Shown here: in pieces, positions 1 to 8,076 of the stretch
Layout: each line of letters opens with the position of its first letter
Numbering within the stretch: position 1 is the stretch's first letter
DNA from: Lachnospiraceae bacterium
Lineage (GTDB): Bacteria > Bacillota > Clostridia > Lachnospirales > Lachnospiraceae
DNA length: 45,046 nt
NCBI GenBank assembly: GCA_017476665.1
Contig: JAFUZJ010000060.1
Span: forward strand, 1 to 45,046
Direction: 5' to 3'
The notes under the pieces: model-generated
Seen by the model: only the letters and a program-made list of their open reading frames with translations
Databases searched by the model: none
What the model was told of the DNA's origin: nothing
Program-made: the position numbers and the translations under genes

Positions 1-23
1 AAGTTCGAATCTTGTCGCGACGA
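1..23 (+). tRNA. 3' end of a tRNA (partial, identity unknown)
   Basis: The first bases read as the end of a tRNA: a TTCGAAT T-loop (4-10) closed by the 3' T-stem strand CTTGT, then a seven-base acceptor strand CGCGACG and an A discriminator at 23. No CCA is encoded. The anticodon lies outside the window, so the amino acid cannot be named. A hairpin terminator follows at 43-71, which supports reading this as the end of a tRNA transcript. Confidence 0.75.
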
Positions 24-42
24 CTTAAGGGTTTATTTAAAG

Positions 43-71
43 GACTTTCGGAAATGCCGGAAGTCTTTTTT
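43..71 (+). terminator. Rho-independent terminator after the tRNA
   Basis: A nine-base stem, GACTTTCGG paired with CCGGAAGTC (one G-T pair), encloses a five-base loop and is followed by TTTTTT. It sits 20 bases beyond the tRNA end. Confidence 0.8.
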
Positions 72-171
72 GTTGTGCTGTTTTTCCAAATTTGTATTGA
101 CATTTATAGTACAGCCGAAATTTTGAAACAAAAAATTTCAGATATATAAAACATTCTGAAGAGTTACATGC

Positions 172-471
172 TTAGAGTAATTGATTTTTAAAGCATTTAT
201 AGGTTAAAGTAAGTGCCTCAATCTGTTTATCAGATAAACCATTCAGAGAAAGCGAAGTTTTTTCAACGGCTTCACAACCTAATAAATAATCAGTTGTTAC
301 TTTGTAGATTGTTGCAAGTTTCATAAGAGCAGAAAGGGAAGGTTGTCTGACATCCGTTTCATACAAGCCCACAATGCTTGTTGAAACACCAAGCAACTCA
401 GCAACCTGTTTTCTGGATAATTTGGAGTTTTTGCGTGACTGTTGCAATCTTTCGCCTAAACCGTTTATCAT
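172..471 (-). CDS. XRE-family helix-turn-helix regulator
   Basis: A 99-residue DNA-binding protein. Residues about 5-60 form an HTH_3/Cro-CI domain: ERLQQSRKNSKLSRKQVAEL leads into LLGVSTSIVGLYETDVRQPS, then KLATIYKVTTDYLLG. The C-terminal 30 residues are short and helical and probably mediate dimerisation. I chose the ATG at 471 because AAAGGAG lies just upstream; a longer TTG start at 489 would put that ribosome site inside the gene. The gene is divergent from the zinc-ribbon membrane protein at 715, and two palindromic boxes at 493-521 lie directly upstream. It probably represses itself and perhaps its neighbour; that role is inferred from layout only. Confidence 0.85.
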   Translation of the reverse strand: MINGLGERLQQSRKNSKLSRKQVAELLGVSTSIVGLYETDVRQPSLSALMKLATIYKVTTDYLLGCEAVEKTSLSLNGLSDKQIEALTLTYKCFKNQLL

Positions 472-492
472 GATAATCTCCTTTTTCAAGTC

Positions 493-521
493 TTGTAATA
501 CAATTTTAAGTTGTAAAACAA
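493..521. promoter_or_regulatory. Tandem palindromic boxes, likely XRE operators
   Basis: TTGTAATACAA at 493-503 is a perfect 11-bp palindrome, and the near-identical TTGTAAAACAA follows at 511-521, 18 bp later. Both lie between the XRE gene start and the divergent promoter at 531-559. The spacing and symmetry fit binding of an HTH dimer. Assignment to the adjacent regulator is inference. Confidence 0.45.
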
Positions 522-530
522 TACCGCGGG

Positions 531-559
531 TTGCAATAGTTGACTTTAAGTAGTATAAT
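531..559 (+). promoter_or_regulatory. Sigma-A type promoter for the zinc-ribbon gene
   Basis: TTGCAA (531-536), a 17-base spacer and TATAAT (554-559) form a good vegetative promoter reading toward the gene at 715. The predicted leader is about 150 bases and AT-rich. Confidence 0.55.
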
Positions 560-714
560 GTAACAAATTGTAGTATTTGCTGTTATACAAATTACTATTC
601 AATAATAAGTATGCTCCTATATAAAATTTGCTTAAAAATAGATGTTGTGTCTTACCAAAAAGACAAAAATAAAGACGAGTCTCAAAAAATTGGAGAGAAG
701 GCGAGGAAAGATTA

Positions 715-2289
715 ATGTTTTGTATTAATTGTGGAAAAGAATTAGTGGGCAAGTCGACTTTTTGCCCTAGCTGTGGAGCGAAAATTGATTCTGGAATAGG
801 ACAAAAAACATTAGAGGAAAAAACGATTAAACTTCGCTGTAAAGATTGTAATGGCATTATGGAAGTAGATGCTAATAATCAACAATTAGTTTGTCCATAT
901 TGTGGTTCAAAGGAGTTGATCATAGATAGCGATGCAGTGGCCGTAGAAAAAATTCGAAGTAATACTTATAAAGAAATTGAGTATGAACGGATAAAACATG
1001 AGAAAGAAAAAGAACAAAAAAAGGAAATAAAAGAAACTCGTGATGCCTACTGGAAAAGTAGGTTTAGCAAAATAACTATCACTTTTACGGCTATATGTTT
1101 ATTAGCTATGTTTGTAGCTTTTAGCGATAAACAAATTCTTGCCGGTCTTATTGCTTTAATCCAAACATGTTTGCTTGCTTCATCTTGGCTTATGGGAATG
1201 CAGATTATTAAAGAGAAAAAAAATGCGCTGCATAAAGCATTAGCTGTGTTAGCTTTCATTCTTATCATACCATTTATAATGTGGAGCAATAATCAAAAGC
1301 CTGATAAATTAGATTGGCCTACAACAGGAATTGCAACAAATATTCCAAAACCTTCAACTAAGTATGGTAATATTATTACAAACAGAGAGAATTCTTTCTA
1401 TGCATCGTTGGAAAAGGTATCTCAAAGCGATTACAATAAATATATTGAATTGTGTAAGGGAATGGGATATACGTTGGAAAGCAACTCTGATACCAATGGA
1501 TATGAAGCATTCAATGCAGATGGATATAAATTACAAATTTTATATTTTTCAAATGAAGATATGAGTATCTGTCTAGATGCTCCAATGGATGGTAAAGAAT
1601 TTACTTGGCCCAAAAATGATATTGCAAAACTTATTCCGCATCCTCAATCAAATGTTGGAAAAATTGAATGGGAACGTGATGATGGATTTGTGATCTATGT
1701 TGCCAATACAACAAAAGAAGATTTTGTTGCTTACGCAGAGTCTTGTGCAGACGCAGGGTTCACAGTAAATTATAATAAAGGAGATACATACTACTCTGCA
1801 GATAATTCAGATGGATATCATGTCGACCTAAAATATGAAGGCAATAGTACTATGTCTGTGCGAATAGATAAACCCGACAAAAAAGAATCTTCGGCAAGTG
1901 ATACAAAAAACACAACTTCTGAGGAAAAAGAAACTGACGCAAATAACCAACCTACTAGTGACAATAACGAAGCATCCAACACTTCAGAGGAATCAACATT
2001 AGAAAGCGATGATTACGAGGAACTTGTAGATGGTATGCGACCATCCTTCAAAGAGGCAATGGATGCTTATGAAGAATTTTATGTTGAATATTGTGAATTG
2101 CTAAAAAGTTATAATGCAAATCCAACCGACATGTCACTATTGAGTAAGTATACTAATATGATAATAAAGGCGGAGGAAGTAGACAAAAAGTTTAACGCGT
2201 GGGAAAATGACGATTTGAACGAAGCAGAACTAAAATACTATACAAATGTAAATCTTAGAGTTCTACAGATGTTGACGGATGTTGACTAA
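715..2289 (+). CDS. Zinc-ribbon membrane protein with duplicated C-terminal domain
   Basis: A 524-residue protein. Two zinc ribbons open it: Cys3/6 with Cys17/20, and Cys42/45 with Cys60/63. A charged coiled-coil stretch follows (about 75-112), then three hydrophobic segments (about 119-136, 140-162, 172-190). The rest should be outside the membrane. It contains two related blocks of about 90 residues, each opening with a WP..I...IP.P pattern (about 200-295 and 297-390). A Ser/Thr/Asn/Glu-rich linker (about 393-435) leads to a helical tail. The layout resembles DUF6591-containing proteins of gut Firmicutes, whose function is unknown. GAGGAAAG precedes the ATG. A possible role is membrane sensing, but nothing here proves it. 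Confidence 0.75.
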   Translation: MFCINCGKELVGKSTFCPSCGAKIDSGIGQKTLEEKTIKLRCKDCNGIMEVDANNQQLVCPYCGSKELIIDSDAVAVEKIRSNTYKEIEYERIKHEKEKEQKKEIKETRDAYWKSRFSKITITFTAICLLAMFVAFSDKQILAGLIALIQTCLLASSWLMGMQIIKEKKNALHKALAVLAFILIIPFIMWSNNQKPDKLDWPTTGIATNIPKPSTKYGNIITNRENSFYASLEKVSQSDYNKYIELCKGMGYTLESNSDTNGYEAFNADGYKLQILYFSNEDMSICLDAPMDGKEFTWPKNDIAKLIPHPQSNVGKIEWERDDGFVIYVANTTKEDFVAYAESCADAGFTVNYNKGDTYYSADNSDGYHVDLKYEGNSTMSVRIDKPDKKESSASDTKNTTSEEKETDANNQPTSDNNEASNTSEESTLESDDYEELVDGMRPSFKEAMDAYEEFYVEYCELLKSYNANPTDMSLLSKYTNMIIKAEEVDKKFNAWENDDLNEAELKYYTNVNLRVLQMLTDVD

Positions 2290-2323
2290 ATATAAATAAC
2301 AGCATCTTTGAGAACTGCATAAT

Positions 2324-2352
2324 TTGACAAACTCCACAACTAATGCTACAAT
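2324..2352 (+). promoter_or_regulatory. Consensus promoter for a small RNA
   Basis: TTGACA (2324-2329), 17 bases, then TACAAT (2347-2352). No open reading frame follows before the shared terminator at 2409-2450, so the product should be an untranslated RNA of about 100 bases starting near 2359. Confidence 0.7.
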
Positions 2353-2358
2353 CTAAAT

Positions 2359-2456
2359 AGAAAAGGTGCTACCGATAGACGGTCAGCCCGATTTAGATAT
2401 TAGTTAATACAAAAATAACCGCATCCTTAGCCGGGGGCGGTTATTTTTGTGTTTTA
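2359..2456 (+). ncRNA. Putative antitoxin-like small RNA
   Basis: The predicted transcript runs from the consensus promoter to the strong hairpin at 2409-2450. Its 3' part is antisense to the end of the 34-aa membrane peptide gene on the other strand, the arrangement of txpA/ratA-type type I systems. Its 5' end, near GGTGCTACC, resembles the 5' end of the opposing transcript (rc of 2689-2697). No coding potential is visible. Boundaries are inferred from promoter and terminator only. Confidence 0.5.
2409..2450. terminator. Bidirectional terminator shared by toxin and antitoxin RNAs
   Basis: A perfect 14-bp inverted repeat: ACAAAAATAACCGC at 2409-2422 pairs with 2437-2450 across a 14-base loop. 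Both outer flanks give U-rich ends, so it can stop transcription in either direction. It contains the stop codon of the minus-strand peptide gene. Confidence 0.75.
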
Positions 2457-2545
2457 TCGTTGCGTCCGATGGCATATCCAAGTCCGAACGCCGTCAGTAC
2501 GAGACTGATTACTGCAATAAGTCCTTCGATAGTCAACATCTTCAT
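2441..2545 (-). CDS. Small hydrophobic peptide, holin-like type I toxin candidate
   Basis: A 34-residue peptide with a single membrane helix (about residues 8-26) and a charged tail ending GRNDKTQK. Size and shape match holin-like type I toxins (TxpA/Hol_Tox-like), although I cannot confirm the family. An exceptionally good ribosome site (GGAAAGGAGG, six bases before ATG) sets the start at 2545. A longer frame open up to 2803 is the transcribed leader, since the promoter at 2706-2734 lies inside it. The leader of about 155 bases is full of hairpins, as expected for type I toxin mRNAs kept silent by structure. The small RNA on the opposite strand overlaps its 3' end. Confidence 0.6.
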   Translation of the reverse strand: MKMLTIEGLIAVISLVLTAFGLGYAIGRNDKTQK

Positions 2546-2699
2546 ACGCCCTCCTTTCCGTGAATTCCCTTGCGGGTTTCTATGTAATCGGAGGGTCACA
2601 GGTCTCCGCTCTCGCTTTGGTCGGCGCAAAGCGGACATCCACCGGATGTCCTGCGCCCCTCCGTAGAGGGCTAACCGCCTACCGTGTATGGTAGCACCT
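2546..2699 (-). other. Structured 5' leader of the small peptide mRNA
   Basis: The minus-strand leader begins near GGTGCTACC and carries several stable stems, for example GACATCC/GGATGTC around 2634-2652 and CCCGCAAGGG near 2568-2577. No convincing upstream frame with its own ribosome site is seen. It probably hides the ribosome site until processed or unfolded; this is inferred by analogy with type I toxin mRNAs. Confidence 0.4.
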
Positions 2700-2705
2700 A
2701 AACAT

Positions 2706-2734
2706 ATTATATCATATGCCAATATAACAAACAA
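2706..2734 (-). promoter_or_regulatory. Promoter of the small peptide mRNA
   Basis: On the minus strand, TTGTTT (2729-2734), a 17-base spacer and a perfect TATAAT (2706-2711). The start would be near 2699, giving a leader of about 155 bases. Confidence 0.65.
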
Positions 2735-2802
2735 GCGTTTGCTTTGCTTTTCAACAAATTTTGTCATTTCTCTGTTGTCGGCATTAAAGTGTATGTGTAT
2801 CA

Positions 2803-3216
2803 TTATATATCCTTTAGCTGCGTGTATCCTATGGCAGGTACTTTTCCAGTTTTATTCTTTTCTAATTGACAAACTTTATATAGTTTATCCAAACTATCCG
2901 TCAAAAACTTTCTCTCATTTATAACTATGTATCCCATACCATCATTTTTGTGTAATTTTCTCAATGCTTGTTTAATACTTCTTTTTATCCAATAACTTTT
3001 TTCTTCAAATTTATCAAGGTATATACACTGTTTTCCCATGCATTCATGCTTTTTCATTAAATTCTCATTCAAATATCCTACATGATTTGGATTATGACAA
3101 AATGCAATTGCATTTTGTGCATCAGACTGTCCAGCCATTATAATATTCCCTCTGGAATTTCTTTTGTACTGTGTTTTTAGATTGTTTTTTCTTATTGTCC
3201 GTCTGCCATGACTCAT
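2803..3216 (-). CDS. Conserved hypothetical Cys/His protein
   Basis: A basic 137-residue protein with no membrane segment. The core CHNPNHVGYLNENLMKKHEC, followed by MGKQC (residues about 40-64), carries a C-x3-H / H-x-C / C pattern that could bind a metal. Related short proteins with this signature occur in Clostridia, but I know of no function. Start choice is open: the ATG at 3216 has GAGG about ten bases upstream, while an internal ATG near 3138 follows AGAGGG and would give about 111 residues beginning MAGQSD. It lies between the toxin-like locus and the core gene at 3252, on the same strand as the latter. Confidence 0.6.
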   Translation of the reverse strand: MSHGRRTIRKNNLKTQYKRNSRGNIIMAGQSDAQNAIAFCHNPNHVGYLNENLMKKHECMGKQCIYLDKFEEKSYWIKRSIKQALRKLHKNDGMGYIVINERKFLTDSLDKLYKVCQLEKNKTGKVPAIGYTQLKDI

Positions 3217-3251
3217 TCATTATTATCCTCTACATTTGACAGGTTGACCGG

Positions 3252-4307
3252 TCAAGCTCCGGATGTCCGCCTGACACTCCGGTAGGTCTCCGCAATCATG
3301 ACGAACCCCAGCGGTCCCTTGATGATCCCGCCCACGCCAAAGAGCTGGATCCCCGCATACAGGGATAAAAGCACCGCAATGGGGGGAATCCCCATGCGCT
3401 TCCCGATCAGTCTGGGCTCCAGCAATTCCCTTACAAAAATACACACCACATACAGAACCGCACAGACGACGGCCCTGCCGTAATTTCCCTGCATAATCTG
3501 GATGATCGCCAGGGGCGTCAGCACCACGCCGGTGCCGATAAACGGCAGCGCGTCCAATACGCCTGCAAGGATCCCCCACAATATACCTTTGGGAAAACCG
3601 GCAATCCCTAACGTTGCGGCGCACAGCGTGCCGATCACCGTCATGATGACCGCCTGGGCCTTGATAAAAGTGGCGATATAGCGGATCACGCCGCAGATCA
3701 CTTCCAACAGCACGTGATACTCCTCGTTGTCCAGGAGTTTGTTCATAATATCGTCGTAGTCCTTTGCCAACAACACCGCCGCAATGAAAAAGACCACCAG
3801 AAAACCGCCGACAGCGCCTGCGATCTTCATATATTCCAAGGATTGCGACAGCATGCCGGAAGCAGTACTTTTTCCCAGCATACGCCCTTTTTCCTGGATC
3901 AGGTTCAGAATCTTTGTTTCCAGATAAGCGCCGTTCACTCCTACCAGATTTCCGATCCGATCACAGAGATCATGCAGCGCCTCCTGCAGCTGCCCTGTCA
4001 TCTCTTCCAGCCAGATCGTCCAATCGGGAATACTCCCCACGATCCAGGACGTCAGCACACAGACCAGGATCACCAGCACCGCCACGGCGGCCACCAGCAG
4101 CAGCACCGCTCCGATCTGGCGATGGATATGGAAGCGATCCTGCAGTTTTTTTAAAAACGGCCCAAAGATCGTCACAAACACCATTGCCAAAAGCACGGGT
4201 CCGACCAGAGGCGACAGGAATTTCAGAAAAAAATATACTGCCCCTGTCAAAAGGAGCAGTAAAACAATTTTATTATTTTTGATGGAATCCCGGATTTTTT
4301 CTGTCAT
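3252..4307 (-). CDS. AI-2E family membrane protein (PerM/TqsA-like)
   Basis: A 351-residue polytopic membrane protein of the AI-2E transporter superfamily, a group that includes small-molecule exporters and Na+/H+ antiporter-like proteins. An N-terminal pair of helices is followed by a long soluble stretch (about 75-160) and a C-terminal helical bundle with the typical PFIGTGVVLTPLAI and GIIKGPLGFVM stretches. I chose the ATG at 4307: the frame is open further upstream, but that extension would run 68 bases into the pseudouridine synthase gene. The stop codon lies in a perfect 12-bp palindrome, TTGACCGGTCAA (3244-3255). Substrate unknown. Confidence 0.85.
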   Translation of the reverse strand: MTEKIRDSIKNNKIVLLLLLTGAVYFFLKFLSPLVGPVLLAMVFVTIFGPFLKKLQDRFHIHRQIGAVLLLVAAVAVLVILVCVLTSWIVGSIPDWTIWLEEMTGQLQEALHDLCDRIGNLVGVNGAYLETKILNLIQEKGRMLGKSTASGMLSQSLEYMKIAGAVGGFLVVFFIAAVLLAKDYDDIMNKLLDNEEYHVLLEVICGVIRYIATFIKAQAVIMTVIGTLCAATLGIAGFPKGILWGILAGVLDALPFIGTGVVLTPLAIIQIMQGNYGRAVVCAVLYVVCIFVRELLEPRLIGKRMGIPPIAVLLSLYAGIQLFGVGGIIKGPLGFVMIAETYRSVRRTSGA

Positions 4308-4374
4308 ACCGCCGCACCCTTTCTTTGCCGAATAACCGCACATCAATAGTATGACAAAATTCTTCCTGTCTCTT

Positions 4375-5133
4375 TCAGGAAATATTTTCCTCAAGACGAA
4401 ACGCCGGATTCTCCGGTGTGATCTCAAAGGACATCTCCTCATTTTCCACCGGATGTCGAAAGCGCAGTCGGTTGGCGCAGAGTGCTACATTTCTTACACC
4501 GAACTCCCTGCTGACCTGTTTTGACAACTCCGTGCCGTATTTGATATCTCCCAGGATTGGCAATCCGGCATGAGAAAGCTGCGCCCTGATCTGGTGAAAT
4601 CGTCCTGTATCGATCTCAACATCCAGCAAACACACCGTTACCGACCCCGACACAGAACCCGGCGCACATTTTTCATCCTGCAGCGGATGCTGCCATTTGT
4701 TTTGCACCCGGTACCTCAGACTGGCTTTCCGCGCTCCCTTTTCCTGAATCAATCCCGTTTTTTCGGAATCAGGGATCTCCTCCGCAGAGAGGATTTCTGC
4801 CCGATTGTCTTTTGTCTTATAAAGATAATCCACCAGTTTGGCCTGGCTCTCTTTCGGTTCCCCGCACACCATGGCAAGATACCGCTTCTTCAATGCATTT
4901 GACGCCAACTGCTTCACAAGCTGTGCCGATACCTTTTCCGTTTTCCCGAGAACCAGAAGTCCTTCCACAGGCTGGTCCAGGCGATGCACCAGTCCCAGAT
5001 AAGAACAGCCCAGATAATTCTTTACCTCGCTCTCCAGATCCGGCTGTCCAATCTTATTCGTCTGTGTGGCCAACCCTGCCGGCTTCTGTACCACCAGTAA
5101 AAATTCGTCTTCATAAATGATTTTTGCCTGCAT
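4375..5133 (-). CDS. RluA-family RNA pseudouridine synthase
   Basis: A 252-residue enzyme that should convert a specific uridine in rRNA or tRNA to pseudouridine. The RluA motif HRLDQPVEG (residues 50-58) carries the catalytic Asp53; KPAG and the later GRFHQIRAQLSH motif also fit. There is no S4 domain, so this is the short form. It starts nine bases after the rRNA methyltransferase stop, preceded by GAGGTGAG, and the two are very likely one operon for RNA modification. The exact target base cannot be told from sequence. Confidence 0.9.
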   Translation of the reverse strand: MQAKIIYEDEFLLVVQKPAGLATQTNKIGQPDLESEVKNYLGCSYLGLVHRLDQPVEGLLVLGKTEKVSAQLVKQLASNALKKRYLAMVCGEPKESQAKLVDYLYKTKDNRAEILSAEEIPDSEKTGLIQEKGARKASLRYRVQNKWQHPLQDEKCAPGSVSGSVTVCLLDVEIDTGRFHQIRAQLSHAGLPILGDIKYGTELSKQVSREFGVRNVALCANRLRFRHPVENEEMSFEITPENPAFRLEENIS

Positions 5134-5141
5134 ATCTCACC

Positions 5142-6578
5142 TCACCCCTTGCGCAATCCCTTCGGATAATGATTCTTCAGAATACCGCCCGCAAGTTTGC
5201 CCCAGCCAAGACCATATCCGTCCACTGTGACCAGATACCAGCCCTTATCCCCATCCAACGGGAAAGTCTGTCCGTTCAGATACATGGAAACCAATTTTGC
5301 CTGTTCTTCGTCCGCCAGACTAAATTGACATTTATGTCGTATTTCATTGGGTGAAATTGCCAGCGCCAATGCGTGGGAAGGTTCAAACCGATCTTTTTTT
5401 ATCGCCCCTAACTGTAACCCGGGACGGAGAACCTTCAACCCCTTTAAAGATGGCATATGATCCGGTGCAAGATAAAGATTATCCCCAAAACGCAGGAACA
5501 CGCCCTGCTTCAGTTGCTGATCCGGAGTCGACGCCGTATCCCGCCAGAAACTCCACCAAGGCTCCAAACTCTTATCCTTGGAAGAAATCCCTCTCTCCAT
5601 ACCCCCCACCGCCATCGGCTCATAGGAAACGCCCTCTCCGATCGCAGACATCTCTTTATTTTGCAGCACAGCGGCAAAATGTCCCTCCCCCTTTACCAGA
5701 TGAGGCCACAGACGTAAGGTACGATGGATCACAGAAGCAATCTCCGCATCCGCCTCCGGACACCACTCCGGTCTTCCGTCACATTTTCCCGCAGGCAGTC
5801 CCATACGCTCCTTATCGACAGGCAATAATTCAAATTCCGGATGTCTCTGCAAAAAGCGACTGACACTGCCCTCGTTTTCCGCAGGGGCAAAGGTACAGGT
5901 AGAATACACGATCCGACCGCCCGGCCGCAGCATTTTCGCCGCACAGTCCAGGATATCGTCCTGTCTGTCCGCACAGAGCTGTACGTTTTCCGGACTCCAC
6001 TCTCCGCAGGCAGCCTCATTTTTGCGAAACATTCCCTCTCCGGAGCAGGGCGCATCCACAAGGATTTTGTCAAAATATCCCGGGAACTTTTCTGACAGCC
6101 TCGTCGGTTCCTCATTTGTCACACAGGCGTTGGATGCGCCCAGTCGCTCTATATTCTCAGAAAGGATTTTCGCTCTCGCCGGATGAATCTCGTTCGCCAC
6201 AAGCAGCCCCCTGCCCTGCAGATATCCTGCGATCTGCGTACTCTTACCGCCCGGAGCCGCGCACAGGTCCAGCACCTTTTCCCCGGGCTGCACAGAAAGA
6301 AGCGGCACCACCGCCATTGCGCTGGGCTCCTGAATATAGTAGACGCCGGCCTCATGCAGGGGATGCTTGCCCGGCTGATCCTCCCTGGCATAATAATACC
6401 CGGACTCCTCCCATGACACATGTGTCAGATTAAAATACTTATCTAAGGCTTCCCCCTGTGATTTCAGCGGATTGACGCGCAATGCCTGATAATTGTCCCG
6501 CTCAAAACTGCGCAGAAAATCTTCAAATTCTGCGCCCAGCATATTCTGCATTCTCTCCGTAAATTTCTCCGGTAACAT
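5142..6578 (-). CDS. rsmF: RsmF/RsmB-like 16S rRNA m5C methyltransferase
   Basis: A 478-residue SAM-dependent RNA cytosine-C5 methyltransferase. The SAM motif DLCAAPGGKST is at 104-114, motif IV DAPCSGEGMF at 175-184 (Cys178 releases product) and motif VI YSTCTF at 225-230 (Cys228 attacks the base). The remaining C-terminal region of about 170 residues matches the RsmF-type PUA-like extension found in Firmicutes. It is the first gene of an operon with the RluA-type gene and is divergent from the GH5 glycanase. The gene symbol reflects family membership, not a tested target. Confidence 0.88.
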   Translation of the reverse strand: MLPEKFTERMQNMLGAEFEDFLRSFERDNYQALRVNPLKSQGEALDKYFNLTHVSWEESGYYYAREDQPGKHPLHEAGVYYIQEPSAMAVVPLLSVQPGEKVLDLCAAPGGKSTQIAGYLQGRGLLVANEIHPARAKILSENIERLGASNACVTNEEPTRLSEKFPGYFDKILVDAPCSGEGMFRKNEAACGEWSPENVQLCADRQDDILDCAAKMLRPGGRIVYSTCTFAPAENEGSVSRFLQRHPEFELLPVDKERMGLPAGKCDGRPEWCPEADAEIASVIHRTLRLWPHLVKGEGHFAAVLQNKEMSAIGEGVSYEPMAVGGMERGISSKDKSLEPWWSFWRDTASTPDQQLKQGVFLRFGDNLYLAPDHMPSLKGLKVLRPGLQLGAIKKDRFEPSHALALAISPNEIRHKCQFSLADEEQAKLVSMYLNGQTFPLDGDKGWYLVTVDGYGLGWGKLAGGILKNHYPKGLRKG

Positions 6579-6721
6579 TTTCTTCCCCTTATCTGCCGCA
6601 TCTTTGTTCTCAGGGTATCATACCATATTCGAAAAAGGCTTGCAATCATCACGCTTTCCATCTATACTGATTTTGAGCTTTTAAATAAGCTTTTAAACTA
6701 TGAGAAACGGAGGATTTTTCC

Positions 6722-8041
6722 TTGCAATACAAAAAACTGATAACGATCTGTCTGTCCGCCTTGTGCATCGGCACAATGGCCGCCTGTGGAGGACAAGCGA
6801 CAATGAATGAAGAAAATACGGCACTTGTGGAATCCATTGCGGAATCAGTGGCTGCCTCCGTGGCAGAGTCGGTAGCCGAGTCCGCCATGGGCATCTCCGA
6901 AGATCAGGAAAGCAGCAGTAGCCCGGCCGGGACAAAAGCCAGACTGGGGGGAAACGCGGAATCTTCGGGCGTCGAAACCAATAACGGAGTCGGTGCAGAA
7001 ACAGCTTCTTCCGCAAACGAAACCACGCAAAACACACAGGCACAGACTGCGCAGGCGTCAAGCACACAGGCACAGACCGCTCCGACACCAAGCTCGCAGG
7101 CGCAGACACCTGCAGTCAAAACCTCCGGCGCCGGATTTGCAGGCACGCACGGCGCACTGCATCTGGACGGTACCAAGCTGGTGGATCAAAACGGCGATCC
7201 GATCCAGCACTATGGTATGTCCACCCACGGTCTTGCCTGGTTTCCGGACTATGTGAATTATGACGGTTTTCAAACCCTGCGGGATGATTGGAATACCAAC
7301 TGTGTCCGCCTGGCCATGTATCCCCACGAGTACGGCGGATACTGCACCGGCGGTGACCAGAACAATCTGAAATCTCTGGTGAGAACCGGCGTAGATGCGG
7401 CCACAGACTTAGGGATGTACGTGATCATCGACTGGCATGTGATGCAGGAGCAGGATCCCAATGTTTATAAAGAGCAGGCAAAGTCTTTTTTCCAGGAGAT
7501 GTCCTCGACTTACGCGGATCACACCAATGTCCTCTATGAGATCTGCAATGAGCCCAACGGCTCCACCTCCTGGTCCAGTGTGAAATCCTATGCGGAGGAA
7601 GTAATCCCCGTGATTCGGGCGAACGATCCCGACGCCATCATCATTGTAGGCACACCCACCTGGTGCCAGGACATCGACAAGGCAAAAGCAGATCCCCTGG
7701 ACTTTGACAATGTGATGTACGCTCTGCATTTTTACGCAGGCACCCACAAGGATGTGCTCTGGAACCGTCTGGACAGCTGTGTACAGAACGGACTGCCCGT
7801 GTTTATCTCCGAATTCGGCATGTGTGACGCCTCCGGAAACGGCGCCAACGATTTCAATTCCACCGAGAACTGGTTTAACGTGATCGAGCGGTACAACCTG
7901 AGCTTCTGCTGCTGGAACCTGGCCAATAAAAACGAAAGCAGCAGCGTGATCAGCCCCTCCTGCTCCAAAACTTCAGGATGGAGTGAAAATGAACTAAGCG
8001 AAGCCGGAAAATGGATCCGGAATTATTTCAGAAATAAATGA
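6722..8041 (+). CDS. Secreted lipoprotein GH5 endoglucanase
   Basis: A 439-residue glycoside hydrolase family 5 enzyme. A lipoprotein signal ends at Cys22 (MAAC). A low-complexity Ala/Ser/Thr/Gln linker with repeated TQAQT units (about 30-138) tethers a GH5 domain (about 140-436). Hallmarks are DWHV (237-240), the acid/base Glu277 in CNEP and the nucleophile Glu364 in SEFG. It should cut beta-1,4-glucans or related plant polymers at the cell surface. Translation starts with TTG at 6722; GGAGG at 6709-6713 is eight bases upstream and no nearer ATG keeps the signal peptide. A stretch of ESVA repeats near residue 40 is unusual. Confidence 0.9.
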   Translation: MQYKKLITICLSALCIGTMAACGGQATMNEENTALVESIAESVAASVAESVAESAMGISEDQESSSSPAGTKARLGGNAESSGVETNNGVGAETASSANETTQNTQAQTAQASSTQAQTAPTPSSQAQTPAVKTSGAGFAGTHGALHLDGTKLVDQNGDPIQHYGMSTHGLAWFPDYVNYDGFQTLRDDWNTNCVRLAMYPHEYGGYCTGGDQNNLKSLVRTGVDAATDLGMYVIIDWHVMQEQDPNVYKEQAKSFFQEMSSTYADHTNVLYEICNEPNGSTSWSSVKSYAEEVIPVIRANDPDAIIIVGTPTWCQDIDKAKADPLDFDNVMYALHFYAGTHKDVLWNRLDSCVQNGLPVFISEFGMCDASGNGANDFNSTENWFNVIERYNLSFCCWNLANKNESSSVISPSCSKTSGWSENELSEAGKWIRNYFRNK

Positions 8042-8045
8042 TTGA

Positions 8046-8076
8046 CAGGCAGCCCGATCAGGCTGCCTGCTCTTTT
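8046..8076. terminator. Terminator between convergent GH5 and MATE genes
   Basis: A nine-bp perfect stem, CAGGCAGCC with GGCTGCCTG, and a six-base loop, followed by a T-rich tail. The last codons of the MATE gene lie inside the stem, so both convergent transcripts can use it. Confidence 0.8.

Noticed and set aside
1-3250. A second integrated element behind the left tRNA
   Set aside because: No repeat of the tRNA end was found near 3217-3250 and there is no integrase; kept only as an accessory segment.
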